Below the pieces are notes generated by a model. It ran no database searches and was not told the DNA's origin. It saw nothing but the letters and a program-made list of their open reading frames with translations. 64,000 nucleotides of DNA. It comes from Cronobacter malonaticus LMG 23826 (GTDB taxonomy: Bacteria > Pseudomonadota > Gammaproteobacteria > Enterobacterales > Enterobacteriaceae). This document shows, piece by piece, positions 52,310 through 64,000 of the stretch. Position numbers and translations under genes: made by a program. The DNA lies in NCBI RefSeq assembly GCF_001277215.2, contig NZ_CP013940.1, positions 2,356,001 through 2,420,000 on the forward strand, in the 5' to 3' direction. Position 1 is the first letter of the stretch. Each line of letters begins with the position of its first letter.

Positions 52310-54259
52310 ATGGCCAGACAATCCGTTCATAAAAAGATGAGTACCCGCGCGCAGATGCTGCTGACGGGCGCATTAACCATCACGCTGGGGTTTGTCGTCA
52401 CTATCGGCGTGCTGAGCTGGCAGTCCAGCAACGAACAAAAATCGCTGGCGGAGAGCTATTTACGCCAGATTGCCCAGAGCGAAGCGCTGAAAATTCAGCA
52501 GGAACTCAACTACGCCCGCGATGTGGCGCATAACCTTGGCCACAGCATGGCGTCCCTGCCCCGCGCCGGTATCACCGACCGTAAAGTCGCCGATCAACTG
52601 CTCGAGGGCGCGCTGCGCGATAACCCAAACTACCTTTCTATTTCCGTCATCTTTGAAGAAAACGCCTATGACGGTCGCGACGCCGAGTTTGACGGTAAAC
52701 CCGGCCAGGCGCCGAAAGGCCGCTACGCCTTTTTCGTCGACCATGGTCAGTCGGGTAATTACCAGTTTCACCCGCTACTCTCCTACCTGACGCCGGGCCA
52801 GGGCGACTACTACCTGATCCCGCAGAAAACCCAGAAAGATACGCTGATTGAACCCTACAGCTACGCCTATAACGGCGTACCGACGCTGTTGACCTCGGTG
52901 GCAGCCCCGATTGTCTCCGACGGCCAGCTTAAGGGCGTGGTGACATCCGATATTTCGCTGGCGTCGCTCCAGCAAAAAGTCAATCAGATCAAACCGTGGG
53001 AAGGCGGCGGTTATGCGATGCTGCTTTCCACGGCGGGCAAAATCGTCTCGTACCCGGACAAAAAGCTGACCAGCAAACCCTTCCCTGGCGATACCGCAGG
53101 TTATACCAGCAACGTGGTTGAGCAGGACGATCCGATTCTTGGCGAAAAAGCGCTGGTCACCTGGCAGCCTGTCACTATCGGTAACAGCACGGATAAATGG
53201 TATCTCGGCATTGTGGCGCCGGTAAGCCAGGTGATGGCCGCCGCAAACCGCCAGTTAATGAACGCCATTATTCTTATGGTGGTGAGCATTCTGCTGGTGA
53301 GCGCGCTGCTTGGTATTGTCTTTAGCCGCAAAGTGCTCCGGCCTCTCGGCGGCGAACCGCTGGAAGCCGCGACCATTGCGCTCGCGGTCGCCGACGGCAA
53401 GCTCGATAACGCGATTGACGTTAAACCGGGCGATCGCGGCAGCCTCTTCTACGCCCTTCACACCATGCAGGCGCAGCTACGCGGCATTGTCGGGCAGATT
53501 AAAGAGGCGAGCGACTCGGTGCGTCAGGGCGCAGGCGAAATCGTCAGCGGCAACATTAACCTCTCGTCACGTACTGAAGAACAGGCGGCCGCACTGGAGC
53601 AGACTGCCGCCAGCATGGAGCAAATCAGCGCGACCGTGAAACACAACGCCGCCAACGCGCATCACGCGACGGAACTGACCGCTAACGCCACGCAAATCGC
53701 CAGCCGCGGCGAAACGCTGGTCGGCCAGGTGGTACAAACGATGGCGCAGATCGACGACAGCTCGAAGAAAATCAGCGATATCACCACGATGATTAACAGC
53801 ATCGCGTTCCAGACCAATATCCTGGCGCTTAACGCCGCGGTAGAGGCGGCGCGCGCGGGTGAACAGGGCCGCGGCTTCGCGGTGGTGGCAAGCGAAGTCC
53901 GAAGCCTCGCGCAGCGCAGCGCCAACGCGGTCAAAGAGATCGCCGCCCTTATTGAAGAGTCGGGCCAGCGCGTGGCCAACGGTGTGCAGCTGGTGAATGA
54001 CGCAGGCAAAACCATGCAGGAGATGACCCAGGCGGTGCATTCGGTGCAAACCATCATCGGTGAGATCGTCAGCGCCTCGGATGAGCAGTCGAAAGGCATC
54101 AGCCAGGTGACGATCGCTGTCAACGAAATGGATGGCGTGACGCAGCAAAACGCCGCGCTGGTGCAGCAAATGGCGGCAGCGGCCAGCTCGCTCGAAGAGC
54201 AGGCGCAGCAGCTGGCGCAGACCGTCGAGCAGTTCACTCTTCAGGAAAGTTACGCCTGA
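52310..54259 (+). CDS. Methyl-accepting chemotaxis protein with dCache-type sensor
   Basis: About 649 residues: membrane helix 1 (about 16-36), a large periplasmic double-Cache sensor (about 40-315; conserved [20 protein letters not shown] and [14 protein letters not shown] regions), membrane helix 2 (about 320-345), HAMP, and the signalling tip [20 protein letters not shown]. dCache receptors usually bind amino acids or small acids directly. No NWETF-type tail; ends [13 protein letters not shown] precedes the ATG; a GTG directly before it is an alternative. It interrupts the nudJ-mnmA order of E. coli. Confidence 0.93.
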   Translation: MARQSVHKKMSTRAQMLLTGALTITLGFVVTIGVLSWQSSNEQKSLAESYLRQIAQSEALKIQQELNYARDVAHNLGHSMASLPRAGITDRKVADQLLEGALRDNPNYLSISVIFEENAYDGRDAEFDGKPGQAPKGRYAFFVDHGQSGNYQFHPLLSYLTPGQGDYYLIPQKTQKDTLIEPYSYAYNGVPTLLTSVAAPIVSDGQLKGVVTSDISLASLQQKVNQIKPWEGGGYAMLLSTAGKIVSYPDKKLTSKPFPGDTAGYTSNVVEQDDPILGEKALVTWQPVTIGNSTDKWYLGIVAPVSQVMAAANRQLMNAIILMVVSILLVSALLGIVFSRKVLRPLGGEPLEAATIALAVADGKLDNAIDVKPGDRGSLFYALHTMQAQLRGIVGQIKEASDSVRQGAGEIVSGNINLSSRTEEQAAALEQTAASMEQISATVKHNAANAHHATELTANATQIASRGETLVGQVVQTMAQIDDSSKKISDITTMINSIAFQTNILALNAAVEAARAGEQGRGFAVVASEVRSLAQRSANAVKEIAALIEESGQRVANGVQLVNDAGKTMQEMTQAVHSVQTIIGEIVSASDEQSKGISQVTIAVNEMDGVTQQNAALVQQMAAAASSLEEQAQQLAQTVEQFTLQESYA

Positions 54260-54266
54260 TCCCACT

Positions 54267-54297
54267 GGCGGGGGCCGATGCGCCCCCGCCTCTTTTA
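54267..54297 (+). terminator. Terminator after the second chemoreceptor
   Basis: GGCGGGGGC, a short loop, GCCCCCGCC, then TCTTTT. Nine GC-rich pairs. Confidence 0.88.
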
Positions 54298-54435
54298 CCC
54301 TTTCTTCTATATTCGCCCCGACACGTCGCAATTCTTGCCGTTAAGCCCTTTTCTTCGCGCCCGGAGGGAAACCCGGCGCGCTCAGGGGGTGTTTGCGCCG
54401 CCAGCGCGTGCTAGAATACGCCGCCTTTGTTTTAA

Positions 54436-55560
<1,125 letters not shown>

Positions 55561-55615
55561 GCCTGATGCCGCCTGCGCGGCCATGAATGAACAGCCGCGA
55601 TAAAAAGGAGTCTGT

Positions 55616-56245
55616 GTGGCAAAGAACTTCTACGACATCACCCTTGCGCTGGCGGGTATCTGCCAGTCGGCGCGTCTGGTTCAGTCGCTCGCGCATGAGG
55701 GCACCTGTGACAGCGATGCCCTGCGCGTCTCGCTTAACAGCGTGATTGACCAGAACCCGGCGTCGACGCTTGACGTTTTCGGCGGCCGCGAAGCCGGGCT
55801 GAAAATCGGTCTTGAGACGCTGCTTGGCATGCTGAACACCAGCAGTCGTCAGGGCCTGGGCGCAGAACTGACGCGCTACACGTTAAGCCTGATGGTGCTG
55901 GAGCGTAAACTTGCCGCCAGTAAAGGCGCGATGAATACACTCGGCAATCGCATCGCGGATTTAAGCCGCCAGCTTGAGCATTTCGGGCTGGAGTCCGACA
56001 CATTAATGAATGCGATGGCCGGGATTTATGTGGATGTGATTAGCCCGCTCGGCCCGCGTATTCAGGTCAACGGCTCACCCAACGTGCTGCAAAGCCCGCA
56101 GATCCAGGCGAAAGTTCGCGCCACGCTGCTCGCCGGTATCCGTGCTGCGGTGCTCTGGCAGCAGGTCGGCGGCGGACGCCTGCAACTGATGTTTTCCCGT
56201 AATCGTCTGACCACCCAGGCGAAACAAATTCTTGCTCAATGTTAA
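55616..56245 (+). CDS. hflD: HflD, lysogenization regulator
   Basis: The 209-residue peripheral inner-membrane helical protein is known for binding phage lambda CII in E. coli. It starts with GTG ([20 protein letters not shown]) after a strong AAAAGGAGT. It is four residues shorter than E. coli HflD at the C-terminus (ends AKQILAQC). Sandwiched between mnmA and purB as in other enterics. Confidence 0.95.
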   Translation: MAKNFYDITLALAGICQSARLVQSLAHEGTCDSDALRVSLNSVIDQNPASTLDVFGGREAGLKIGLETLLGMLNTSSRQGLGAELTRYTLSLMVLERKLAASKGAMNTLGNRIADLSRQLEHFGLESDTLMNAMAGIYVDVISPLGPRIQVNGSPNVLQSPQIQAKVRATLLAGIRAAVLWQQVGGGRLQLMFSRNRLTTQAKQILAQC

Positions 56246-56259
56246 CCTCTCAGGAGTGA

Positions 56260-57633
<1,374 letters not shown>

Positions 57634-57640
57634 CCCTCCA

Positions 57641-57670
57641 CGCGCCACCTTCGGGTGGCGCGCTGCTTTC
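57641..57670 (+). terminator. Stem-loop after purB
   Basis: CGCGCCACC-TTCG-GGTGGCGCG, nine pairs closed by a UUCG loop, followed by CTGCTTTC, a weak U-tract. Probably the purB terminator or an attenuator before phoP. Confidence 0.75.
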
Positions 57671-57708
57671 TCCCCTCGCCTTTTCCCCACACCTGTTGAT
57701 GCCTCGCT

Positions 57709-57743
57709 GGTTTATCCAATGTTTATGCCCTTTCAGCGATAAT
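57709..57743 (+). promoter_or_regulatory. PhoP box and -10 of the phoPQ promoter
   Basis: GGTTTA-TCCAA-TGTTTA (57709-57725) is a perfect PhoP direct repeat with the 11-base period. It is followed 12 bases later by a GATAAT -10 (57738-57743), the textbook spacing for PhoP-activated promoters. This predicts autoregulation of phoPQ by low Mg or acidic conditions. Confidence 0.92.
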
Positions 57744-57787
57744 TGACGTTAAACTATTTATATATTTGATGGATAAGGGGACCCCGG

Positions 57788-58459
57788 ATGCGCGTGCTGG
57801 TCGTCGAAGATAACGCCTTACTGCGGCATCACCTGAAAGTGCAGCTCTCTGAGCTTGGCCATCAGGTGGATGCGGCGGAAGATGCCAAAGAAGCCGATTA
57901 TTACCTGAATGAACATCTGCCGGACGTGGCGATTGTCGATCTCGGCCTGCCGGATGAAGACGGGCTGAGCCTTATCCGCCGCTGGCGCGCCAGTGAGATT
58001 ACGCTGCCCATCCTGGTGCTGACCGCCCGCGAAGGCTGGCAGGATAAAGTGGAAGTGCTGGGCGCGGGTGCCGACGACTATGTGACCAAGCCGTTTCACA
58101 TCGAAGAGGTGGTGGCGAGAATGCAGGCGCTGCTGCGCCGCAACAGCGGGCTGGCCTCGCAGGTGATCTCCATGCCGCCGTTCGTGGTGAATCTCTCGCG
58201 CCGCGAAGTGACCATCCATGACAATCTGATCCGCCTGACCGCCTTCGAATACACCATCATGGAGACGCTTATCCGCAACGCGGGCAAAGTGGTCAGCAAA
58301 GATTCGCTGATGCTCCAGCTCTACCCGGACGCCGAGCTTCGCGAAAGCCACACCATTGATGTCTTGATGGGTCGTCTGCGTAAGAAAATCCAGGCGGAAT
58401 ACGCTGGCGAGGCGATCACGACAGTGCGCGGCCAGGGTTACCGGTTCGATCTGCGCTAA
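57788..58459 (+). CDS. phoP: Response regulator PhoP
   Basis: The 223-residue OmpR-family regulator has phospho-acceptor Asp51 ([12 protein letters not shown]) and a C-terminal winged helix ([14 protein letters not shown] recognition region). It governs adaptation to low magnesium, acid and cationic peptides. AAGGGGACC precedes the ATG. The phoQ ATG follows the stop codon with no gap. Confidence 0.98.
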   Translation: MRVLVVEDNALLRHHLKVQLSELGHQVDAAEDAKEADYYLNEHLPDVAIVDLGLPDEDGLSLIRRWRASEITLPILVLTAREGWQDKVEVLGAGADDYVTKPFHIEEVVARMQALLRRNSGLASQVISMPPFVVNLSRREVTIHDNLIRLTAFEYTIMETLIRNAGKVVSKDSLMLQLYPDAELRESHTIDVLMGRLRKKIQAEYAGEAITTVRGQGYRFDLR

Positions 58460-59965
58460 ATGAAAAAAAACGTCCTGCGCCACTTTCTCCCGCTCTCGTT
58501 GCGGGTGCGCTTTTTACTCGCGACCGCGGCGGTGGTGCTGGTGCTGTCGCTCGCCTACGGCATGGTGGCGCTGGTGGGTTATAGCGTTAGCTTTGATAAG
58601 ACCACCTTCCGCCTGCTGCGCGGCGAGAGCAATCTTTTCTACACCCTCGCCCGCTTTGACAACGGCAAACTCACCGTTGAGATCCCTGACCATATCGACA
58701 GGCAAAGCCCAACGCTGACCTTTATCTATAACGAAAAAGGCAAACTGCTCTGGTCACAGCGCGACGTACCGCGCCTGATGAAAGCGATTCGCCCTGAGTG
58801 GCTCAACGCCAACGGCTTTCACGAGCTGGAAACGCGCTTTAGCGATACGCGCGTGCTGCTTGGCGCAAACCGTCTCCTGCAAAAACGGCTCAACGATTAC
58901 GATCCGGACAAAGATGACGAAACCACCCACTCGGTGGCGGTGAACGTCTATCCGGCGACCGCCACCATGCCCGCGCTGACGGTCGTGGTGGTGGATACGA
59001 TCCCTGACGAGCTGAAAAGCTCATGGAGCGTCTGGAACTGGTTTATCTATGTTCTGGCGGCCAATCTGCTGCTGGTGATCCCGCTCCTGTGGCTCGCCGC
59101 CTGGTGGAGTTTGCGCCCGATAGAAGCGCTGGCACGCGAAGTACGCGAGCTGGAAGAACACCATCGCGAACAACTGAACCCGTACACCACCCGTGAACTG
59201 ACAAGCCTGGTGCATAACCTCAACCGCCTGCTGAAAAGCGAGCGTGAGCGCTACGAGAAATACCGCACGACACTGACCGATCTCACCCACAGCCTGAAAA
59301 CGCCGCTCTCGGTGCTGCAAAGCACGCTGCGGTCTCTGCGTACCGGCAAAACTGACGTGGAGCAGGCCGAGCCGGTGATGCTTGAGCAGATCAGCCGTAT
59401 TTCGCAGCAGATAGGCTACTACCTGCATCGCGCCAGTATGCGCAGCGGCAATATGCTGCTGAGCCGCGAGCTGCACCCGGTGGCGTCATTACTCGATAAT
59501 CTCACTTCCGCGCTGAATAAGGTTTACCAGCGTAAAGGCGTCAGCATTACGCTCGATATCTCACCGGAAATTGTCTTTATCGGCGAGAAAAACGATTTTC
59601 TCGAAGTGATGGGTAACGTGCTTGATAACGCCTGTAAATATTGTCTGGAGTTCGTCGAAGTGACCGCCCAGGTGGCCGATGACACGCTGCATCTGGTGGT
59701 GGAGGATGACGGGCCGGGCATTCCGGAAAGCAAGCGCGCGCTGGTGTTTGACCGCGGCCAGCGCGCCGATACGCTGCGCCCGGGACAGGGCGTCGGGCTG
59801 TCGGTCGCCCGCGAGGTGGTGGAGCAATATAACGGGCAGATCCTCACCGGCACCAGCCCGCTTGGCGGCGCCCGCATGGAAGTGATTTTCGCCCGCCAGC
59901 AGCCGCCGTCTGGCGAATCTTCCGCCACGCTTCGAAAAAACCTGTCAGACAACCACGCAGAGTGA
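58460..59965 (+). CDS. phoQ: Sensor kinase PhoQ
   Basis: The 501-residue protein has membrane helices at about 17-40 and 195-215, a PAS-like periplasmic sensor with a reduced acidic cluster DPDKDDE (148-154), HAMP, His277 ([12 protein letters not shown]) and an ATPase domain ([22 protein letters not shown]). It is about 15 residues longer than E. coli PhoQ; the extra part is the polar tail after MEVIFARQQ. It detects low divalent cations and antimicrobial peptides. Confidence 0.97.
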   Translation: MKKNVLRHFLPLSLRVRFLLATAAVVLVLSLAYGMVALVGYSVSFDKTTFRLLRGESNLFYTLARFDNGKLTVEIPDHIDRQSPTLTFIYNEKGKLLWSQRDVPRLMKAIRPEWLNANGFHELETRFSDTRVLLGANRLLQKRLNDYDPDKDDETTHSVAVNVYPATATMPALTVVVVDTIPDELKSSWSVWNWFIYVLAANLLLVIPLLWLAAWWSLRPIEALAREVRELEEHHREQLNPYTTRELTSLVHNLNRLLKSERERYEKYRTTLTDLTHSLKTPLSVLQSTLRSLRTGKTDVEQAEPVMLEQISRISQQIGYYLHRASMRSGNMLLSRELHPVASLLDNLTSALNKVYQRKGVSITLDISPEIVFIGEKNDFLEVMGNVLDNACKYCLEFVEVTAQVADDTLHLVVEDDGPGIPESKRALVFDRGQRADTLRPGQGVGLSVAREVVEQYNGQILTGTSPLGGARMEVIFARQQPPSGESSATLRKNLSDNHAE

Positions 59966-60014
59966 CGCGCGTCCGTTATAATCCGACTCATCTTCAGAGC
60001 CTGCGGAATACAAT

Positions 60015-61136
60015 ATGGACTACCACGTAGAGATAAACTGGCCCGATTTCATTGAACGCTACTGGCAAAAACGCCCGGTGGTGTTAAAGCGCGGCATTAA
60101 GAACTTTGTCGACCCGCTCTCCCCGGACGAACTGGCCGGGCTTGCGATGGAGAACGAGGTGGACAGCCGCCTGGTCAGTCATCAGGACGGCAAATGGGAA
60201 GTGAGCCACGGCCCGTTCCAGAGCTACGATCATTTAGGCGAAACCAACTGGTCGCTGCTGGTGCAGGCGGTCAATAACTGGCACGAGCCAAGCGCCGCGC
60301 TGATGCGCCCGTTCCGTGCCCTGCCGGACTGGCGTATCGACGATCTGATGATTTCGTTCTCGGTGCCGGGCGGCGGCGTGGGCCCGCATCTCGATCAGTA
60401 CGATGTGTTTATTATTCAGGGCGTCGGCCGCCGTCGCTGGCGCGTCGGCGAAAAAGTGCCGATGAAACAGCACTGCCCGCACCCGGATCTGCTGCAGGTC
60501 GCGCCGTTTGAAGCGCTGATCGACGAAGAGCTGGAGCCGGGCGATATTCTCTATATTCCGCCGGGATTCCCGCACGAAGGCTATTCGCTGGAAAACTCAA
60601 TGAACTATTCGGTCGGTTTCCGTGCGCCGAGCGGTCGCGAGCTTATCAGCGGCTTCGCCGATTATGTGTTGCAGCGTGAACTCGGCAGCCAGCGTTACAG
60701 CGATCCTGACGTGCCGGCCCGTGAATGTCCGGCGGACATCGTGCCTGCGGAAGTCGATAAACTGCGCGACATGATGCTGGATCTGATCCGCGACCCGGCG
60801 AATTTCAACGAGTGGTTTGGCGAGTTTATCACCCAGTCGCGTCACGAGCTGGATGTGTCGCCGCCGGAGCCGCCGTATCAGCCGGATGAAATTTATGACG
60901 CGCTGAAACAAGGGGATACGCTGGTGCGTCTCGGCGGTTTGCGCGTGTTGCGTATCGGCGATGAGGTGTTCGTAAACGGCGAGAAGATTGACTCACCGCA
61001 CCGCCCGGCGCTGCATCAGCTGGCCAATGAAGTGGTGCTGAATGAAGCGATGTTCGGCGACGCGCTGGAAGACCCGTCATTCCTCGCAATGCTGGCCGCG
61101 CTGGTGAACAGCGGGTACTGGTATTTCGCGGAGTAA
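60015..61136 (+). CDS. roxA: Ribosomal protein uL16 arginine 3-hydroxylase RoxA (YcfD)
   Basis: The 373-residue JmjC-type 2-oxoglutarate oxygenase hydroxylates Arg81 of ribosomal protein L16. Iron ligands His125 and Asp127 (GPHLDQYD) and His187 (PPGFPHEGYS) coincide with the E. coli numbering. Length is identical. It lies behind phoQ, as in E. coli, but at 49 bases' distance. Confidence 0.96.
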   Translation: MDYHVEINWPDFIERYWQKRPVVLKRGIKNFVDPLSPDELAGLAMENEVDSRLVSHQDGKWEVSHGPFQSYDHLGETNWSLLVQAVNNWHEPSAALMRPFRALPDWRIDDLMISFSVPGGGVGPHLDQYDVFIIQGVGRRRWRVGEKVPMKQHCPHPDLLQVAPFEALIDEELEPGDILYIPPGFPHEGYSLENSMNYSVGFRAPSGRELISGFADYVLQRELGSQRYSDPDVPARECPADIVPAEVDKLRDMMLDLIRDPANFNEWFGEFITQSRHELDVSPPEPPYQPDEIYDALKQGDTLVRLGGLRVLRIGDEVFVNGEKIDSPHRPALHQLANEVVLNEAMFGDALEDPSFLAMLAALVNSGYWYFAE

Positions 61137-61160
61137 GGTGTCGGTTATCGTGGGTATCTC

Positions 61161-61238
61161 GGTGGGTGCGCTTCGCTTACCCACCCTACATAGATGATCC
61201 CTGAATTTTTAGGGCGGGTAAGCGTCAGCGCACCCGCC
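61161..61238. repeat. Pair of inverted REP-like units between roxA and pepT
   Basis: Unit one at 61161-61189 (GGTGGGTGCGCTTCGCTTAC, then CCACCCTAC) and unit two at 61211-61238, which read leftward is GGCGGGTGCGCTGACGCTTA then CCCGCC. They are the same element in opposite orientation, each a GC-rich stem. Unit two is followed by TTTTTT and can also terminate roxA transcription. The CCTACA tail is shared with the element at 22385. Confidence 0.72.
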
Positions 61239-61250
61239 TTTTTTGCGCCT

Positions 61251-62480
61251 TTACGCCTCCCGCTGCGCGGTTAACTCGGCGATACGCACAATCACCTGCA
61301 CCGCTTTCTCCATCCCTTCCAGCGTCGCAAACTCATGCTTGCCGTGATAATTGTATCCGCCCGTGAAAATGTTCGGGCACGGCAGCCCCATAAACGACAG
61401 CTGCGCGCCGTCGGTACCGCCGCGAATGGGCTTTAACTGCGGCTCCATACCGCAATCGACAATCGCCTGGCGCGCAATCTCGATAATATGCGGATGCTCC
61501 GCCACCTTCTCGCTCATATTGTAATAGCTGTCCTCGATCGCCAGCTCAATATAACAATCCGGGTGCAGCCCTTTACCGACCTGTTTCGCGATATCCATCA
61601 TGCGGCGTTTACGCGCTTCAAAATTCTCACGGTCGAAATCGCGAATGATGTAATGCATCTCGGCGCGATCCACTGAGCCTTTCATGGTGTGCAGATGGTA
61701 AAAACCCTCGTAGCCTTCGGTGCATTCCGGGCTTTCTTCAGCAGGCACCAGCGCGTGAATGCGCGCGGCGAGCGACAGCGCGTTCACCATCACGCCTTTG
61801 GCGCTGCCAGGGTGCACGTTGTTGCCAACGATTTTGATGGTCACCGAGGCCGCGTTGAAATTCTCATACTCCAGCTCGCCGATACCGCTGCCGTCCATGG
61901 TATACGCCCAGCGCGCATCAAAGGCTTCGACGTCGAAATGCTTCGCGCCCTTGCCCACCTCTTCATCGGGCGTAAAGGCCACGCGGATATCGCCGTGGGG
62001 AATGTTTTTCTGCGAAAGCGTCGCCATAGCGGTCATGATCTCTGCGACACCCGCTTTATCATCCGCGCCTAACAGCGTTTTGCCGTCGGTGGTGATAAGC
62101 GTGTGGCCAAGCAACTGATGCAGCACCGGGAACATCACCGGTGAGAGGATCTCTTCGCCAGTGCCAAGCGCGATATCCCCGCCACGGTAGTTTTCAACGA
62201 TTTGCGGGTTCACGTTTTTCGCCGTGAAATCTGGCGAGGTATCGACATGAGAAATGAATCCGATGGGCGGGACGGGCTTGTCTACGTTCGACGGGAGCGT
62301 GCCCATCAGCGTGCCGTGTTCGCTCAGCGACACGTTAACCATGCCCAGTTCTTCCATCTGATTCTTCAGCAGGTTTAACAGCTTCCACTGGCTTTCGGTG
62401 CTGGGAACATGCTTCACCCCGGCCCGTGACTGGGTATCCATAGTGACATATTGCAGGAAACGTTCGAGTAATTTATCCAT
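61251..62480 (-). CDS. pepT: Peptidase T (tripeptide aminopeptidase)
   Basis: The 409-residue M20B metallopeptidase removes N-terminal residues from tripeptides. Zinc ligands sit in SHVDTSPD (His/Asp), GADDKAG (bridging Asp), PDEEVGKG (catalytic Glu and ligand), and GYNYHGKHE. The start [12 protein letters not shown] at 62480 is chosen over an upstream ATG because it matches the family and follows GGGTGAGAAC. It is divergent from potA. Confidence 0.97.
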   Translation of the reverse strand: MDKLLERFLQYVTMDTQSRAGVKHVPSTESQWKLLNLLKNQMEELGMVNVSLSEHGTLMGTLPSNVDKPVPPIGFISHVDTSPDFTAKNVNPQIVENYRGGDIALGTGEEILSPVMFPVLHQLLGHTLITTDGKTLLGADDKAGVAEIMTAMATLSQKNIPHGDIRVAFTPDEEVGKGAKHFDVEAFDARWAYTMDGSGIGELEYENFNAASVTIKIVGNNVHPGSAKGVMVNALSLAARIHALVPAEESPECTEGYEGFYHLHTMKGSVDRAEMHYIIRDFDRENFEARKRRMMDIAKQVGKGLHPDCYIELAIEDSYYNMSEKVAEHPHIIEIARQAIVDCGMEPQLKPIRGGTDGAQLSFMGLPCPNIFTGGYNYHGKHEFATLEGMEKAVQVIVRIAELTAQREA

Positions 62481-62767
62481 GTTCTCACCCCTGTTATTTT
62501 GTGACGTCATTATCATTAAGCATTAAAAGACAAATATTGTTTCAGGTCACCTTTCGCCCGGCGAAGAGGAAGAATCCTGCCGGGAAAAAGGCGGTATCTC
62601 CTTCATGGTGCCGCTGACGTGACTGAAAACGCGGAAAACCGCGCGAAACCGGCAAGAAAGCGTCTGTGGCATTGGCGATTTCAATGGTTTGCCGTAGAAT
62701 GCCTGCCCTTATCACGTGCCAGACCCAAAGGTGGTTCATCACAAACCCCGCATCCGGTTTCATCTTG

Positions 62768-63916
62768 ATGCGTTTTTTACGGGACAGAGTCAAAAAATTG
62801 AATACACAGCCGCGCTCGCTTTCCCCGCTTCTGCAACTGGCGGATATCGGGAAAAGCTTTGATGGTAAAACCGTCATTTCTGATTTCTCACTGACCATCA
62901 ATCATGGTGAATTCCTCACGCTCCTCGGCCCCTCCGGCTGCGGTAAAACCACCGTGCTGCGCCTTATCGCAGGCCTTGAGAACGCCGATGCCGGGCGGAT
63001 CACGCTCGATGCCCAGGACATCACCGACGTTCCCGCCGAGCATCGCCACGTCAATACCGTTTTCCAGAGCTACGCCCTGTTTCCGCATATGACGGTGTTT
63101 GAGAACGTCGCGTTTGGCCTGCGGATGCAAAAAACACCCGCCGCTGAGATAACGCCGCGCGTGATGGATGCTTTAAAGATGGTGCAGCTTGAGGAATTTG
63201 CCCAGCGCAAACCGCATCAACTTTCCGGCGGCCAGCAGCAGCGCGTGGCGATCGCCCGCGCCGTGGTGAATAAACCCCGCCTGCTGCTGCTTGATGAATC
63301 CCTCTCGGCGCTCGACTATAAACTGCGCAAACAGATGCAGAACGAGCTGAAAGCGCTGCAGCGCAAGCTGGGGATTACGTTTGTGTTCGTGACGCACGAT
63401 CAGGAAGAAGCGCTGACGATGTCCGATCGCATCGTGGTGATGCGTGACGGGCGCATCGAGCAGGACGGCACGCCGCGCGAAATCTACGAAGAACCCAAAA
63501 ACCTGTTTGTGGCGAGCTTTATCGGCGAGATCAATATCTTTAACGCCACCGTTATTGAGCGTATCGACGCGCAGCGCGTGCGTGCAAACGTCGAGGGCCG
63601 CGAATGCGTGCTGTATGTCGCCTTCCCGGTGACGGCGGGCCAGAAACTTAACGTGCTGCTGCGCCCGGAAGACCTGCGCGTTGAAGAGATTAACGGCGAC
63701 GGCGAGGCCGACGGCCTGATAGGCTTTGTGCGCGAGCGCAACTATAAAGGCATGACGCTGGAATCGGTTGTTGAGCTGGAAAACGGCAAAATCGTGCTGG
63801 TCAGCGAATTCTTTAACGAAGATGACCCGGATTTTGACCACTCGCTCGATCAGAAAATGGCCGTGACTTGGGTGGAGAGCTGGGAGGTGGTGCTGGCCGA
63901 TGAAGAGCTCGCGTAA
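62768..63916 (+). CDS. potA: Spermidine/putrescine ABC transporter ATPase PotA
   Basis: About 382 residues. ABC ATPase: Walker A GPSGCGKT (54-61), signature LSGGQQQR, Walker B LLLLDES, H-loop VTHDQEE, and a C-terminal TOBE domain ([10 protein letters not shown]). It powers polyamine import with PotBCD. The start is unsettled: the E. coli ATG position is not a start codon here, leaving ATG 62768 or TTG 62798 (GGGACAG ahead of it). It overlaps potB by 17 bases. Confidence 0.95.
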   Translation: MRFLRDRVKKLNTQPRSLSPLLQLADIGKSFDGKTVISDFSLTINHGEFLTLLGPSGCGKTTVLRLIAGLENADAGRITLDAQDITDVPAEHRHVNTVFQSYALFPHMTVFENVAFGLRMQKTPAAEITPRVMDALKMVQLEEFAQRKPHQLSGGQQQRVAIARAVVNKPRLLLLDESLSALDYKLRKQMQNELKALQRKLGITFVFVTHDQEEALTMSDRIVVMRDGRIEQDGTPREIYEEPKNLFVASFIGEINIFNATVIERIDAQRVRANVEGRECVLYVAFPVTAGQKLNVLLRPEDLRVEEINGDGEADGLIGFVRERNYKGMTLESVVELENGKIVLVSEFFNEDDPDFDHSLDQKMAVTWVESWEVVLADEELA

Positions 63917-64000
63917 ATTCCAGAATGTGGTGATCGCCACTATCGTCGGCTGGCTGGTACTGTTTGTCTTTCTGCCCAACCTGATGATCATCGCCACCAG
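63900..64000 (+). CDS. potB: Spermidine/putrescine ABC transporter permease PotB, N-terminal part
   Basis: The ATG at 63900 lies within the end of potA and opens [20 protein letters not shown], followed by the first membrane helix ([14 protein letters not shown]) before the window ends. This matches the N-terminus of E. coli PotB. Only 33 codons are present. The overlapping start indicates translational coupling in potABCD. Confidence 0.92.
   Translation, partial: MKSSRKFQNVVIATIVGWLVLFVFLPNLMIIAT

Noticed and set aside
53567..54331. 254-codon minus-strand frame over the second chemoreceptor
   Set aside because: Shadow of the conserved signalling domain; a similar shadow appears opposite the other chemoreceptor, which explains any resemblance.

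Overview
The window is chromosomal DNA of a member of the Enterobacteriaceae. Most of it is a GC-rich, high-coding-density backbone whose gene order matches two stretches of the E. coli map: spy-astEBDAC-xthA-nudG-ynjH-topB-selD-ydjA-sppA-ansA-pncA-yeaC-msrB-gapA-yeaD-mipA-yeaGH...yeaK-yoaI-yeaL-yeaN, and icd-rluE-nudJ...mnmA-hflD-purB-phoPQ-roxA-pepT-potAB. The presence of cheV, queH, VirK/YbjX and extra chemoreceptors, all absent from these places in E. coli, points to a motile relative of the Cronobacter/Enterobacter/Franconibacter type. The genus cannot be fixed from sequence alone.

Layout: 1-6.5 kb spy (partial) and the arginine succinyltransferase operon astCADBE, read leftward from a good sigma-54 promoter. 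6.9-12.2 kb DNA repair and nucleotide sanitation (xthA, nudG), then topB-selD-ydjA leftward. 12.4-19.2 kb sppA, ansA-pncA, msrB-yeaC, gapA-yeaD. 19.2-28.7 kb mipA, the sigma-54-type yeaGH kinase operon, a CSS-EAL phosphodiesterase, yeaK/yoaI/yeaL/yeaN. 28.7-45 kb is a mosaic accessory region: small unknown proteins, VirK, cheV, a cold-shock gene with a YmcF-like zinc-ribbon partner, queH, a chemoreceptor, an amber-interrupted phosphotransferase, decayed gene fragments, an esterase/LysR pair, and a VOC protein. 45.1-49.5 kb is an AT-rich islet bracketed by two copies of the 3' end of icd. It carries a GNAT protein, a second MipA/OmpV protein, a two-component system and a MarA/SoxS-like activator. 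49.6-64 kb returns to backbone, with one inserted chemoreceptor.

How the parts work together: ast and yeaGH both have sigma-54-type promoters, consistent with nitrogen-limitation control. Three genes scattered over 18 kb (cheV and two chemoreceptors) each carry a FliA (sigma-28) promoter, so they form a dispersed chemotaxis regulon. phoPQ has a textbook PhoP box for autoregulation. The most system-like novelty is the icd islet, where a divergent MipA-like envelope protein and a two-component pair share a promoter region with OmpR-type direct repeats. At least three genes are visibly broken: an in-frame TAG in the phosphotransferase, a frameshift in a DUF4303/HEAT gene, and LysR and transporter-like remnants. 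No rRNA, tRNA, CRISPR array, integrase or transposase was seen.
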